Assembly: GCA_049612785.1 (NCBI GenBank)
Contig: JBMZBW010000013.1
Coordinates: 1-36,951, forward strand
DNA: 36,951 nt
Direction: 5' to 3'
Source: UBA7985 sp049612785
GTDB taxonomy: Bacteria > Pseudomonadota > Alphaproteobacteria > UBA7985
Below are positions 30,006 to 36,520 of the stretch, piece by piece. Below the pieces are notes generated by a model, which was given only the letters and a program-made list of their open reading frames with translations, made no database searches and was not told the DNA's origin. The number at the start of each line of letters is the position of its first letter. Within the stretch, counting starts at the first letter, position 1. The translations under genes were made by a program, and so were the position numbers.

Positions 30006-30763
30006 CCGAGTACCTTGTGTTCCAAGCGGCGCAGAACGCCGAATTCAAAGAGGATCACCACGGCCATGAAGGCCACCGTGTATGCGAGGATGCCTTTCAT
30101 ATCGAAGTGCTGGAAAAAGAGACCGATGCGGAAACCAACGCCGCCGTCACTGCCCAAAACCTCGAATACCAGAACGATCTTCCAGATCAGTGAAAGACCC
30201 GTCCGAGCAGCAGTCAGAACATAGGGCATCAGCTGCGGGATGATGAATTTTCGCACGCGCTGCCAAAACGATACTCGATAGACATTCGCCAACTCTGACA
30301 GGCCGTAGTCCAGGTCGCGCACGCCTTCACGCATGGCCACTGATACCAGTGGGGCTTTGTTGACGACCACAGCAATAATCAGGGCAAATTCGGTCAGGCC
30401 GAACCAAATGTAAAAGGTAATCGCGACCACAATAGCCGGAATGTTAAGGCCGATAAGTATCCAGTTTCCAAAGAGGCCATCCAGAGAGCGGAATCGCCCC
30501 AGAGCGCTGCCAATTACGATACCTGCAAACATGGCGACAACGAAGGCAATTGCCGCCCGGGTCAATGTCTTGGCAATGTCCGGAAAGAGCGATCCCTCTC
30601 TCGCCAATTCGTAGACTTCAACGAAGACTACGATTGGCGTTGGAAAAAGCCGATGCTGAATCGACATACTGGCAAGCTGCCAGAGCACAAGCAGAAGAAG
30701 GATCGAAAACCATTCGAGTCCTATTCTGCCTTGGAGTGCTTTTATCTTCGACCCTACGGCCAT
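29981..30763 (-). CDS. ABC importer permease, TauC/SsuC-like
   Basis: This 260-residue inner-membrane permease has five to six hydrophobic helices. It carries the family segment with the ATPase-docking loop, GVRDLDYGLSELANVYRVSF followed by WQRVRKFIIPQLMPYVLTAAR, around residues 150-190. It has the overall look of the TauC/SsuC group. The start ATG at 30763 is 13 bases after the binding-protein stop, and the 3' end overlaps the ATPase gene by 25 bases. It completes the importer with the Tat-dependent receptor upstream. As with the ATPase, the solute is not deducible from this subunit. Confidence 0.9.
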   Translation of the reverse strand: MAVGSKIKALQGRIGLEWFSILLLLVLWQLASMSIQHRLFPTPIVVFVEVYELAREGSLFPDIAKTLTRAAIAFVVAMFAGIVIGSALGRFRSLDGLFGNWILIGLNIPAIVVAITFYIWFGLTEFALIIAVVVNKAPLVSVAMREGVRDLDYGLSELANVYRVSFWQRVRKFIIPQLMPYVLTAARTGLSLIWKIVLVFEVLGSDGGVGFRIGLFFQHFDMKGILAYTVAFMAVVILFEFGVLRRLEHKVLGWRPAQNS

Positions 30764-30776
30764 GTGTCGGGCCCGC

Positions 30777-31778
30777 CTAGGTTCGGTAACCCGACCAGAA
30801 GGTCCCCGGATCCATCATGGTGCTGTCGCCAACCAGCTTCGAGCCGCCAATCGCTGACATGATCTCAAAACTCTTTGCAGCAGCCTGGATGGTGTTGTCG
30901 CTGAACTCGCGCAGAATACCGGCTCGGTAGTCGTCGCGGAGCGTTGTGAACAACGCGTCATTGTCGCTTGCGCGCATCTTTTCACGCAAGGTCTCCCAAA
31001 CCGCATCATCGTTCAGCAAGATTTCTTTTGCTGCGAATGATGCATCCAGGAAGGCCGACACTTCGTCAGCTTTTTCCTGCGCAGTCTCATCCCGGAAAAC
31101 CCAGGCCAGCAAAGGCGGTGCGCTGGTAATGCCCATGCCGGACATCATGTCCTTGACTGAAATGAGCTCTCTTCCACCCGCAGCCTTAGCGCGCGCGTTG
31201 AAGTGCCAGAAGTTGAGAGACGCATCTACGTGGCCCTCTCTGAGCAGCTCATTGATCAGGGGCGGTGGGCCAAAGCGTGCTTCAACCTTGTCGGCAATCG
31301 TGTCGCCGGTCAGTCCCTTATAGTACGCCTGCAGGATGACCCAGCTCTTGTCGACTGGCCCACCGGCAACGCCGATTTTCTTACCTGGAAGATCCGTGAT
31401 TTCTTGAACTGGGCCATCCGGATCCACGATCATACCCCCTACGGCGTATGAGTGGGGGACGCAGGTGAAGGTATCGCCTGTCGACCGAAGCGCCGCGACC
31501 CACACGAAGTCTGAGAGAACGATGTCAACATCGTTCGCCATCAGTGCAACGTGGCTCGCACTTTTTCCGGAAACGTCTTTAAGTTCCAACTCAAAGCCGT
31601 GTTTCTCATCCAGCTTCAGGTCTTTGATAACCTTCATTTCCCAACTTGCGGTCCCGTTAATCATTACGCCGACCCTGACGTTCATGGTCGTTGGCGAAAA
31701 TGATAGAGCTGGTCGAGACAAAGCAGAGGCCGATACGACCCCCCCAACACATATTTTAAGTAGTTCGCGCCGTCTCAT
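30777..31778 (-). CDS. Tat-exported ABC solute-binding protein (NMT1/SsuA-like)
   Basis: This 333-residue receptor starts MRRRELLKICVGGVVSAS, a twin-arginine signal of the RRxLLK type, so it is probably exported folded by Tat. The mature part has the NMT1/THI5/SsuA fold: VRVGVMINGTASWEMKVIKD near the start, then LMANDVDIVLSDFVWVAALR, and LPGKKIGVAGGPVDKSWVILQ in the middle. This class binds sulfonates, nitrate, pyrimidine precursors and other small anions. The ATG at 31778 follows GAGGA. It is first of a minus-strand operon of four genes and is divergent from the cupredoxin-like and YVTN genes. A folded, perhaps cofactor-loaded, receptor in a quinoprotein island is notable; the ligand is unknown. 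Confidence 0.85.
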   Translation of the reverse strand: MRRRELLKICVGGVVSASALSRPALSFSPTTMNVRVGVMINGTASWEMKVIKDLKLDEKHGFELELKDVSGKSASHVALMANDVDIVLSDFVWVAALRSTGDTFTCVPHSYAVGGMIVDPDGPVQEITDLPGKKIGVAGGPVDKSWVILQAYYKGLTGDTIADKVEARFGPPPLINELLREGHVDASLNFWHFNARAKAAGGRELISVKDMMSGMGITSAPPLLAWVFRDETAQEKADEVSAFLDASFAAKEILLNDDAVWETLREKMRASDNDALFTTLRDDYRAGILREFSDNTIQAAAKSFEIMSAIGGSKLVGDSTMMDPGTFWSGYRT

Positions 31779-31786
31779 GATTCCTC

Positions 31787-31831
31787 ACACCGATACAACA
31801 TTTACAAGTTTAGGCAGGTTAACATCGGTGT
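31787..31831. promoter_or_regulatory. Inverted repeat in the divergent promoter region
   Basis: ACACCGAT (31787-31794) and ATCGGTGT (31824-31831) are perfect 8-bp inverted arms, 29 bases apart. They lie just upstream of the Tat-exported receptor's start, close to the GGGAATATT site. This could be a binding site for a looping regulator or a leader-mRNA stem. Position within a 151-base divergent promoter region supports a regulatory role. Confidence 0.4.
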
Positions 31832-31849
31832 TGGGCCTTTTAGATAATA

Positions 31850-31870
31850 GGGAATATTTGGAAAACTTAT
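31850..31870. promoter_or_regulatory. Shared motif site B in the divergent PQQ-ABC promoter region
   Basis: This 21-nt site begins GGGAATATTTGGAAAA and matches the site at 19563-19583 in 18 of 21 positions. It is 60 bases before the cupredoxin-like gene's GTG and about 70 bases upstream of the divergent receptor's start, so it could control both operons. Together with site A it links the two quinoprotein-associated transcription units. Confidence 0.45.
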
Positions 31871-31929
31871 GAACCGGACTGGTAACCTAAGGTTCTTAAT
31901 GGGGGACATACTTAATAGAGGGTGAAGGC

Positions 31930-32355
31930 GTGAATACTGGGCTTTATAAATACTTGGGTATTATCAGTAGCTTTTTTATTGCTACTGCGAGTTACGCGGA
32001 AGGAAACCTAGCAACACGGGCGACAAGGTTGCCAGATATGGCCATCGATAGCACCGAGTTGAGCCTTTCAATCTCTCAGTTCAAGCTGGAGACAGGCAAA
32101 TACTACCGTTGGCGCATCGTACATGATGGCGGCGAAGAATTTCAGATCATGGCGCCGGATTTATTCCGCAACAGCTGGATTGATCAGGTCGTTATCGAGG
32201 ACCTCGAAGTTCAGCCCATGGGCCTTTACGCCATTGAGTTTGATGATGAGGGCACCATCGATGTCTGGTTTGTCCCTATTCGCCCCGGCAACTTCGATTT
32301 CTGGATCGATGGATACGAGAACCGCGGCTTGGCCGGTACGTTTGAGGTGCGGTGA
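31930..32355 (+). CDS. Cupredoxin-fold secreted protein without copper ligands
   Basis: This 141-residue protein has a signal peptide (YLGIISSFFIATASYAE) and a domain whose second half follows the cupredoxin pattern. It reads WFVPIRPGNFDFWIDGYENRGLAG with the closing TFEV strand, but the usual Cys, His and Met copper ligands are absent. The first-ligand position, within EEFQIMAPD, also lacks His. It therefore looks like a degenerate cupredoxin. The start is a GTG at 31930 with GAGGGTGAAG upstream. Its stop overlaps the next gene's ATG by one base (TGATG), so it is cotranslated with the YVTN propeller of the PQQ-associated ABC system. A structural or ligand-binding role is more likely than electron transfer. 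I am sure of the fold pattern only at a moderate level. Confidence 0.72.
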   Translation: MNTGLYKYLGIISSFFIATASYAEGNLATRATRLPDMAIDSTELSLSISQFKLETGKYYRWRIVHDGGEEFQIMAPDLFRNSWIDQVVIEDLEVQPMGLYAIEFDDEGTIDVWFVPIRPGNFDFWIDGYENRGLAGTFEVR

Positions 32356-33320
32356 TGCGAGTTTTTCTTTTTGCTCTTTTCCTGATCGTTCTCCCTGCTT
32401 CGGCAACAGCTCTCAATACCGGGCGTATTTTTGTCAGCAATGAAAAGAGTCATGACATCTACGTCTATGATTCCGACTTTAACCTTATCACGCAGATTGA
32501 GACGTCACGCCGTCCGCGCGATATGAAATTCAACGCTGCAAGAACGCTGCTCTATGTCGCGTGCGGCGATGACGACATCATCGATGTGATCGACGTCGAA
32601 ACGCTCGAAGTCGTCGATGGAATCCCGACGGGCCCAAGCCCCGAAGTGTTTGAGTTTTCTCCTGATGAGACCCTGATTTACGTGTCCAACGAAGAAGATT
32701 CGATGCTGGAAATCATCGATATCGAGGCTCGCATTACTGTGCATGATGTACCGACCGGGGCTGAACCAGAGGGTGTTATTGCACCCGCAGAGAGTGACAA
32801 GCTCTATGTCACTTCTGAAGTCGCTGACATGGTGCACGTCGTTGATCGCGAGCGGGGCGTCGTGACAAATAACATCATTGTCGGCACTCGACCGCGACGC
32901 TTCGTCATTACCCCGGACACAAACGAGCTTTGGGTGTCTGCGGAGCTCTCCAGCGAGATTTACGTTATTGATCGCGACAGCGAAGAGATCACGGAGGTTC
33001 TGGAGTTCCTGCCTCCCGGTTTCCGACCGGAAGACGTGACCCCCGTGGGCATGGCCCTGACGCAGGATGGTGGAGTTGGGTTGATCAGTTTGGGGCGCGC
33101 CAACCACGTGGCGATCATTGATGCCCGCACCAAAGATCTGCTGGCATATGTTCTGGTGGGGCGCAGGGCGTGGTCTGTCGCGCTGAGCCGTGACGAGAAA
33201 ATTGCTGTTGTTGCAAACGGTCTTTCTGACGACATCACGTTGATCGACATGGATACCTACCGGCCCATCCGTTCAATTCCGGCCGGTCGTGTGCCGCATA
33301 CCGTGGTGATAGACGATTGA
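32355..33320 (+). CDS. YVTN beta-propeller protein associated with PQQ-dependent catabolism
   Basis: This 321-residue secreted protein has a signal peptide (FLFALFLIVLPASATA) and seven YVTN-type propeller repeats of about 42 residues. Typical units are RIFVSNEKSHDIYVYDSDFN, LIYVSNEEDSMLEIIDIEAR and LYVTSEVADMVHVVDRERG. It is acidic, with several Asp/Glu clusters such as ACGDDDIIDVIDVET. It matches the propeller component found beside PQQ alcohol dehydrogenases (PQQ_ABC_repeats type; PedB/LutB-related). The ATG at 32355 overlaps the previous stop by one base; the upstream GTG at 32352 is less likely. It is followed by the binding protein with a four-base overlap. The exact role is unsettled; binding of lanthanide or a cofactor complex is proposed by family analogy. 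Confidence 0.88.
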   Translation: MRVFLFALFLIVLPASATALNTGRIFVSNEKSHDIYVYDSDFNLITQIETSRRPRDMKFNAARTLLYVACGDDDIIDVIDVETLEVVDGIPTGPSPEVFEFSPDETLIYVSNEEDSMLEIIDIEARITVHDVPTGAEPEGVIAPAESDKLYVTSEVADMVHVVDRERGVVTNNIIVGTRPRRFVITPDTNELWVSAELSSEIYVIDRDSEEITEVLEFLPPGFRPEDVTPVGMALTQDGGVGLISLGRANHVAIIDARTKDLLAYVLVGRRAWSVALSRDEKIAVVANGLSDDITLIDMDTYRPIRSIPAGRVPHTVVIDD

Positions 33321-34480
33321 GGCTCCTTCTTACCGCTTTTCTGGCCCTCGTTTTGGCACCTGTTTCCTCCGCCAACGAGGTTCGGATTGGTCTTTTGCGG
33401 TTCGAAAAGGACCCCCGTTACGACGAAAATATGGCCTATGCCCGTATCGAGCTACGCCCGCTGGGTGAAGTGGAAACGGCGGTCGAGATGGCACTCAAGG
33501 ATATGCAGATTCTGACGGATGCTCGGGGTCTCAAAACCGTGCTGTCAAAGGTGTCGACCGATGAGGCCAGTTTGTTAGAAGTCGCCAGCAAGCTGGTAGC
33601 TGACGGGATAACTCATCTGATTGTCGATCTCCCAGCGATTTATGTGGATGAGGTTGCTACCGCGCTTGCTGCGTCGCCCGTAACGATCCTTAACACCACG
33701 GCCCCGGATGACTGGTTGAGGCGCCGCTGTCACCCCAACCTTCTTCACACCGCAGCAAGTGATCGCATGATCGCAGATACGCTGGTGCAACACGCGGTCA
33801 GTATGAAGTGGAAAAACCTGCTGATCCTGCGTGGTAAAACCCCGCGTGATGCAGCCAGGGCGGATGCATTTCAAGAAGCGGCGACGCGGTTTAGGCTCCG
33901 CATCGTCGCAGATCGCACCTTCGATCTGTCTACAAATCCAGCCATGCGAGAGCAAAACAATATCGCTTTGATTTCGGGCGGTACCCGTGAGTACGACGCG
34001 GTTTTTATTGCCGACGAAATTGGCGAGTTCGCACGCTATGTCCCCTATCAGATTGCGCTGCCCCGGCCCGTGATCGGGGCAACGGGTCTGGTGGCGGTAG
34101 AGTGGCATTGGGCCTTTGAACGCTATGGTGCGCCGCAAGTGAATTCGCGCTTTGAAAGCCAATCAAAAGACGGTCGGCGCATGACCTGGCAGGACTGGTC
34201 AGCCTGGATTGCCACGCGCGCGGTTCTTACGGCATTCGCCAAGACGCGCAGTGAGGAATTGGCAGACGTGAATGGCTTTTTGCGGTCTCAAAAGCTGCGG
34301 CTGGACGGATCGAAAGGTGCGCAAATGAGCTTTCGGCCTTGGAACAACCAGTTGCGTATGCCCATCCTACTGTCGACCCACAACGCGATCATCAATGTGA
34401 CCCCCTTGGAAGGATTCCTGCATCAGACCAATACACTGGATACTCTGGGGGCGGATGAAAGAGAGTTCGCCTGTGACTGA
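33317..34480 (+). CDS. ABC-type substrate-binding protein of the PQQ alcohol dehydrogenase system
   Basis: This 387-residue periplasmic protein has a signal peptide (LLLTAFLALVLAPVSSANE) and a type I periplasmic-binding fold. It begins EVRIGLLRFEKDPRYDENMAYA and is similar to the PQQ_ABC_bind family (PedC/LutA-related). Other landmarks are ITHLIVDLPAIYVDEVATALA, then ILNTTAPDDWLRRRCHPNLL and VGATGLVAVEWHWAFERYGAPQ-like segments. The start is a TTG (33317) whose last bases overlap the YVTN stop in a TTGA arrangement; no ATG is available before the signal peptide. The next gene, the ABC-2 permease, overlaps it by 26 bases. The YVTN protein, this protein, the permease and the ATPase at 28537 together make up the known set. 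Ligand is not established from sequence. Confidence 0.86.
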   Translation: MRLLLTAFLALVLAPVSSANEVRIGLLRFEKDPRYDENMAYARIELRPLGEVETAVEMALKDMQILTDARGLKTVLSKVSTDEASLLEVASKLVADGITHLIVDLPAIYVDEVATALAASPVTILNTTAPDDWLRRRCHPNLLHTAASDRMIADTLVQHAVSMKWKNLLILRGKTPRDAARADAFQEAATRFRLRIVADRTFDLSTNPAMREQNNIALISGGTREYDAVFIADEIGEFARYVPYQIALPRPVIGATGLVAVEWHWAFERYGAPQVNSRFESQSKDGRRMTWQDWSAWIATRAVLTAFAKTRSEELADVNGFLRSQKLRLDGSKGAQMSFRPWNNQLRMPILLSTHNAIINVTPLEGFLHQTNTLDTLGADEREFACD

Positions 34481-35300
34481 GGAGCAGCAGGAGCACTACA
34501 GCCAGCGAAACTATCTTCTGGGAATCTACGCGGTCACCGAACGAGAGATCCTAAAGTTCTTTCGCCAGCGGGAACGGCTCCTGTCTTCAATCGTAAGACC
34601 ATCTCTGTGGCTGTTCATTTTTGCCTCAGGACTGCAAAACCTGCTCGGGGTTTCTATCATCGAGCCCTATGTCACCTACACGCCCTATCAGGAATATATC
34701 CTGCCGGGCCTGGCAGGGATTATCGTGTTGTTTCAGTGCATGCAGGCTGCTTTGTCGCTGGTTTATGACAAAGAGGCTGGTGTGATGCGGGTCATGTTGG
34801 TTTCGCCGTTGCCGCGACACTTTCTGTTATTTGCCCGGATCTTTGGGGCCACGTTGCTGGCGGTGCTGCAGGTCTATTTCTTTCTCGGACTGGCGGCTGC
34901 TTTCGGCTTTTACATGACGCACATGGGGATGATCCTGATGCTCCCGGCTTTGCTCGCTGCCGGTATCATGCTGGGTTCAATCGGCCTGCTGATCACCGTC
35001 TATACCCGCCAGATCGAGAATTTCGCAGGGATGATGAATTTCGTTATTTTCCCGATGTTTTTCATGTCCTCAGCCCTTTATCCCCTTTGGAAGCTCCGGG
35101 AGTCGGGGGCTGATTTGCTTTACTGGCTGGCCCAGTTTAACCCCTTCACCCACTGTGTCGAGCTGATCAGATTTGCTGCTTATGGCAAATTCAACGCGCT
35201 AGCCGCCCTCGTCGTGCTGTCTTGTACCGTCATTGCATTCGTGCTCGCGGCACGAGGCTATGACCCAAATTCAGGCGCAATCACCCGCATCAAGCGCTAA
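34455..35300 (+). CDS. ABC-2 type permease of the PQQ alcohol dehydrogenase system
   Basis: This 281-residue inner-membrane protein has six hydrophobic helices in ABC-2 order. Landmarks are a cytoplasmic amphipathic start (LLGIYAVTEREILKFFRQRE) and YILPGLAGIIVLFQCMQAAL. MRVMLVSPLPRHFLLFARIF, LLITVYTRQIENFAGMMNFV and a FPMFFMSSALYPLWKL segment follow, the last typical of exporters of the DrrB/NodJ/CcmB-like type. It belongs to the PQQ-associated ABC system (PedA/LutF-related) and should pair with the ATPase at 28537-29292. The ATG at 34455 lies inside the previous gene (26-base overlap); a GTG at 34473 is a possible later start. The ABC-2 fold points to export or to a mechanical role rather than canonical import. 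Confidence 0.86.
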   Translation: MKESSPVTEEQQEHYSQRNYLLGIYAVTEREILKFFRQRERLLSSIVRPSLWLFIFASGLQNLLGVSIIEPYVTYTPYQEYILPGLAGIIVLFQCMQAALSLVYDKEAGVMRVMLVSPLPRHFLLFARIFGATLLAVLQVYFFLGLAAAFGFYMTHMGMILMLPALLAAGIMLGSIGLLITVYTRQIENFAGMMNFVIFPMFFMSSALYPLWKLRESGADLLYWLAQFNPFTHCVELIRFAAYGKFNALAALVVLSCTVIAFVLAARGYDPNSGAITRIKR

Positions 35301-35373
35301 GTCCCACGCGTCCTGAGCAGCGCCGGAAAAACAGACAGTCTACCAGCAGGAAACAGCAGCAGAGAGGACGCCT

Positions 35374-35919
35374 TTACTCAGAAACGGGTTGGGGCAGGGC
35401 CAGCGGCGCGTCCGACTGCTGATACATCCACGCGATCAGATTTGCCCGATCTACCTCGTCCTTGAGGCCGACAAACCCCATTTTGGTTCCCGCGACCCAA
35501 GCCTTGGGTTTGAGCAAAAAGCCATCCAGGGCTTCCGCAGTCCAGTTGCCCTCGATTTCAGAGAGCGCGCTTGAATAGTTGAAGTCTTCCCTACTGGCGA
35601 TATCGCGGCCAACAACATTCCAGAGTGCTGGACCAATACGGTTTCCTCCGTCCTTTTCAAACGAATGGCACGTCGTACACCGCGCCGCTACCTTTGGACC
35701 CAAGGCCGCATCCGCTTCGGCGAGCAGGTTAGCAATGGGGGTGGGACGGTCTTCTTCGCTGACGCTCGCAATCGCGGTTTTGGGGATATTGAAGTCGTGA
35801 ACGCCCTCATCGTGAGGGTCATGATTTGCCGTATTGGGCACTTTGGCGACCTGAACCAGGTTTAGCCCCAGAATCACTGTGAACAAGAGAAAGGAAAGGA
35901 TCAGAAAAGAACGATTCAT
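35374..35919 (-). CDS. Membrane-anchored cytochrome c (c550/c552-like)
   Basis: This 181-residue protein has an uncleaved-looking N-terminal helix (residues 4-24, SFLILSFLLFTVILGLNLV) and a His/Asp-rich linker. A class I cytochrome domain follows: heme attachment C81-x-x-C84-H85 (CTTCHSFEKDG), then RIGPALWNVVGRDIA and M147 in AGTKMGFVG as sixth ligand. This matches membrane-bound CycM-like cytochromes that carry electrons to a terminal oxidase. I place the start at ATG 35919, because GGAGG lies eight bases before it; the GTG at 35928 would overlap that ribosome site. It is convergent with the ABC-2 permease (73 bases). Here it probably relays electrons from the quinoprotein's own cytochrome to respiration, though it could serve general respiration. 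Confidence 0.9.
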   Translation of the reverse strand: MNRSFLILSFLLFTVILGLNLVQVAKVPNTANHDPHDEGVHDFNIPKTAIASVSEEDRPTPIANLLAEADAALGPKVAARCTTCHSFEKDGGNRIGPALWNVVGRDIASREDFNYSSALSEIEGNWTAEALDGFLLKPKAWVAGTKMGFVGLKDEVDRANLIAWMYQQSDAPLALPQPVSE

Positions 35920-36241
35920 CGACTGCACCTCCGGTAGACTACGTTACTGTTGCACCCCGAAAAGCGCGATGAAGGCATTGATCTTTAGTTTTTGCGTTCG
36001 ACGCTCCAAAACGCCCTTAAAGCACGATTTTACAGGGGCTTAGGACATTTTGCGGCACTATGAAAACTAATGCAAACAGACTTTTTCCTCCCGGCAAAAA
36101 TCGAAAATAGCTTAAGCTGCCTTCGCGCCGAGTTATGATTCTTACTGATTTTACAGAGGGAGTTTTTTTGCAGGTACGACCGGGTCTTTCATTGTCGGAA
36201 AACAGGCCACGCGTCGTTAAATATCTGGAGTACTGAGCTTT
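35920..36241. other. Intergenic region between cytochrome c and the small secreted protein
   Basis: About 320 bases with no convincing gene. The right part holds a 22-codon frame (TTG at 36168 to TGA at 36236) preceded by GAGGGAG; the peptide includes NRPRVVKYLEY and is not PqqA-like, so I leave it uncalled. A palindrome AGCTTAAGCT lies near 36110. The left half should contain the cytochrome promoter, but I see no confident -35/-10 pair. Confidence 0.5.
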
Positions 36242-36277
36242 AAAAAGATGACTGCTCTGGACTATCGCCAGAGCAGT
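36242..36277 (-). terminator. Rho-independent terminator of the small secreted protein gene
   Basis: A perfect 10-bp stem, ACTGCTCTGG (36251-36260) and CCAGAGCAGT (36268-36277), has a 7-base loop. Read on the minus strand it is followed by CATC and then five T residues (36246-36242). It sits 9 bases after the stop of the minus-strand gene at 36287-36520. Confidence 0.78.
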
Positions 36278-36286
36278 CCATGCCGT

Positions 36287-36520
36287 TTATTTGTTGGCCT
36301 GTGCGGAGCCATCAGTTGGGTTGTGACCACTTTTGCCTGCAGTCGCATTCGTAAAGTTGTGGCGGTCGCTGGCTGTATCACCCGGATTGTTGTTCCCTTG
36401 GTGGTTTGCCCCATGGCCATGCCAGTCCGTCGTAAAACCCGCTGGTCCATCTGCTGCTGGTCCCGCAACTGCAGTTGTGCACACTAAAAGAGCGCCTGTG
36501 ATCATGCCGATGATTTTCAT
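36287..36520 (-). CDS. Small secreted Asn/Gly/His-rich protein
   Basis: This 77-residue product starts MKIIGMITGALLVCTTAVAG, a good signal peptide, and leaves a mature peptide of about 57 residues. The mature part is hydrophilic, low in complexity and rich in Asn, Gly, His, Asp and Thr (for example TTDWHGHGANHQGNNNPGD), with no cysteine. The ATG at 36520 follows AAGGAAG, and an intrinsic terminator lies 9 bases after the stop, so it looks like a genuine one-gene unit. A longer frame to 36589 would bury the signal peptide. I do not recognise the family. The five His residues make metal binding possible, but nothing fixes a function. It ends the quinoprotein neighbourhood, and the link may be only positional. 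Confidence 0.68.
   Translation of the reverse strand: MKIIGMITGALLVCTTAVAGPAADGPAGFTTDWHGHGANHQGNNNPGDTASDRHNFTNATAGKSGHNPTDGSAQANK

Noticed and set aside
36168..36236. A 22-codon frame with a GAGGGAG upstream, considered as a possible PqqA precursor.
   Set aside because: It lacks the Glu-x3-Tyr core of PqqA and starts at TTG; no other pqq gene is nearby.
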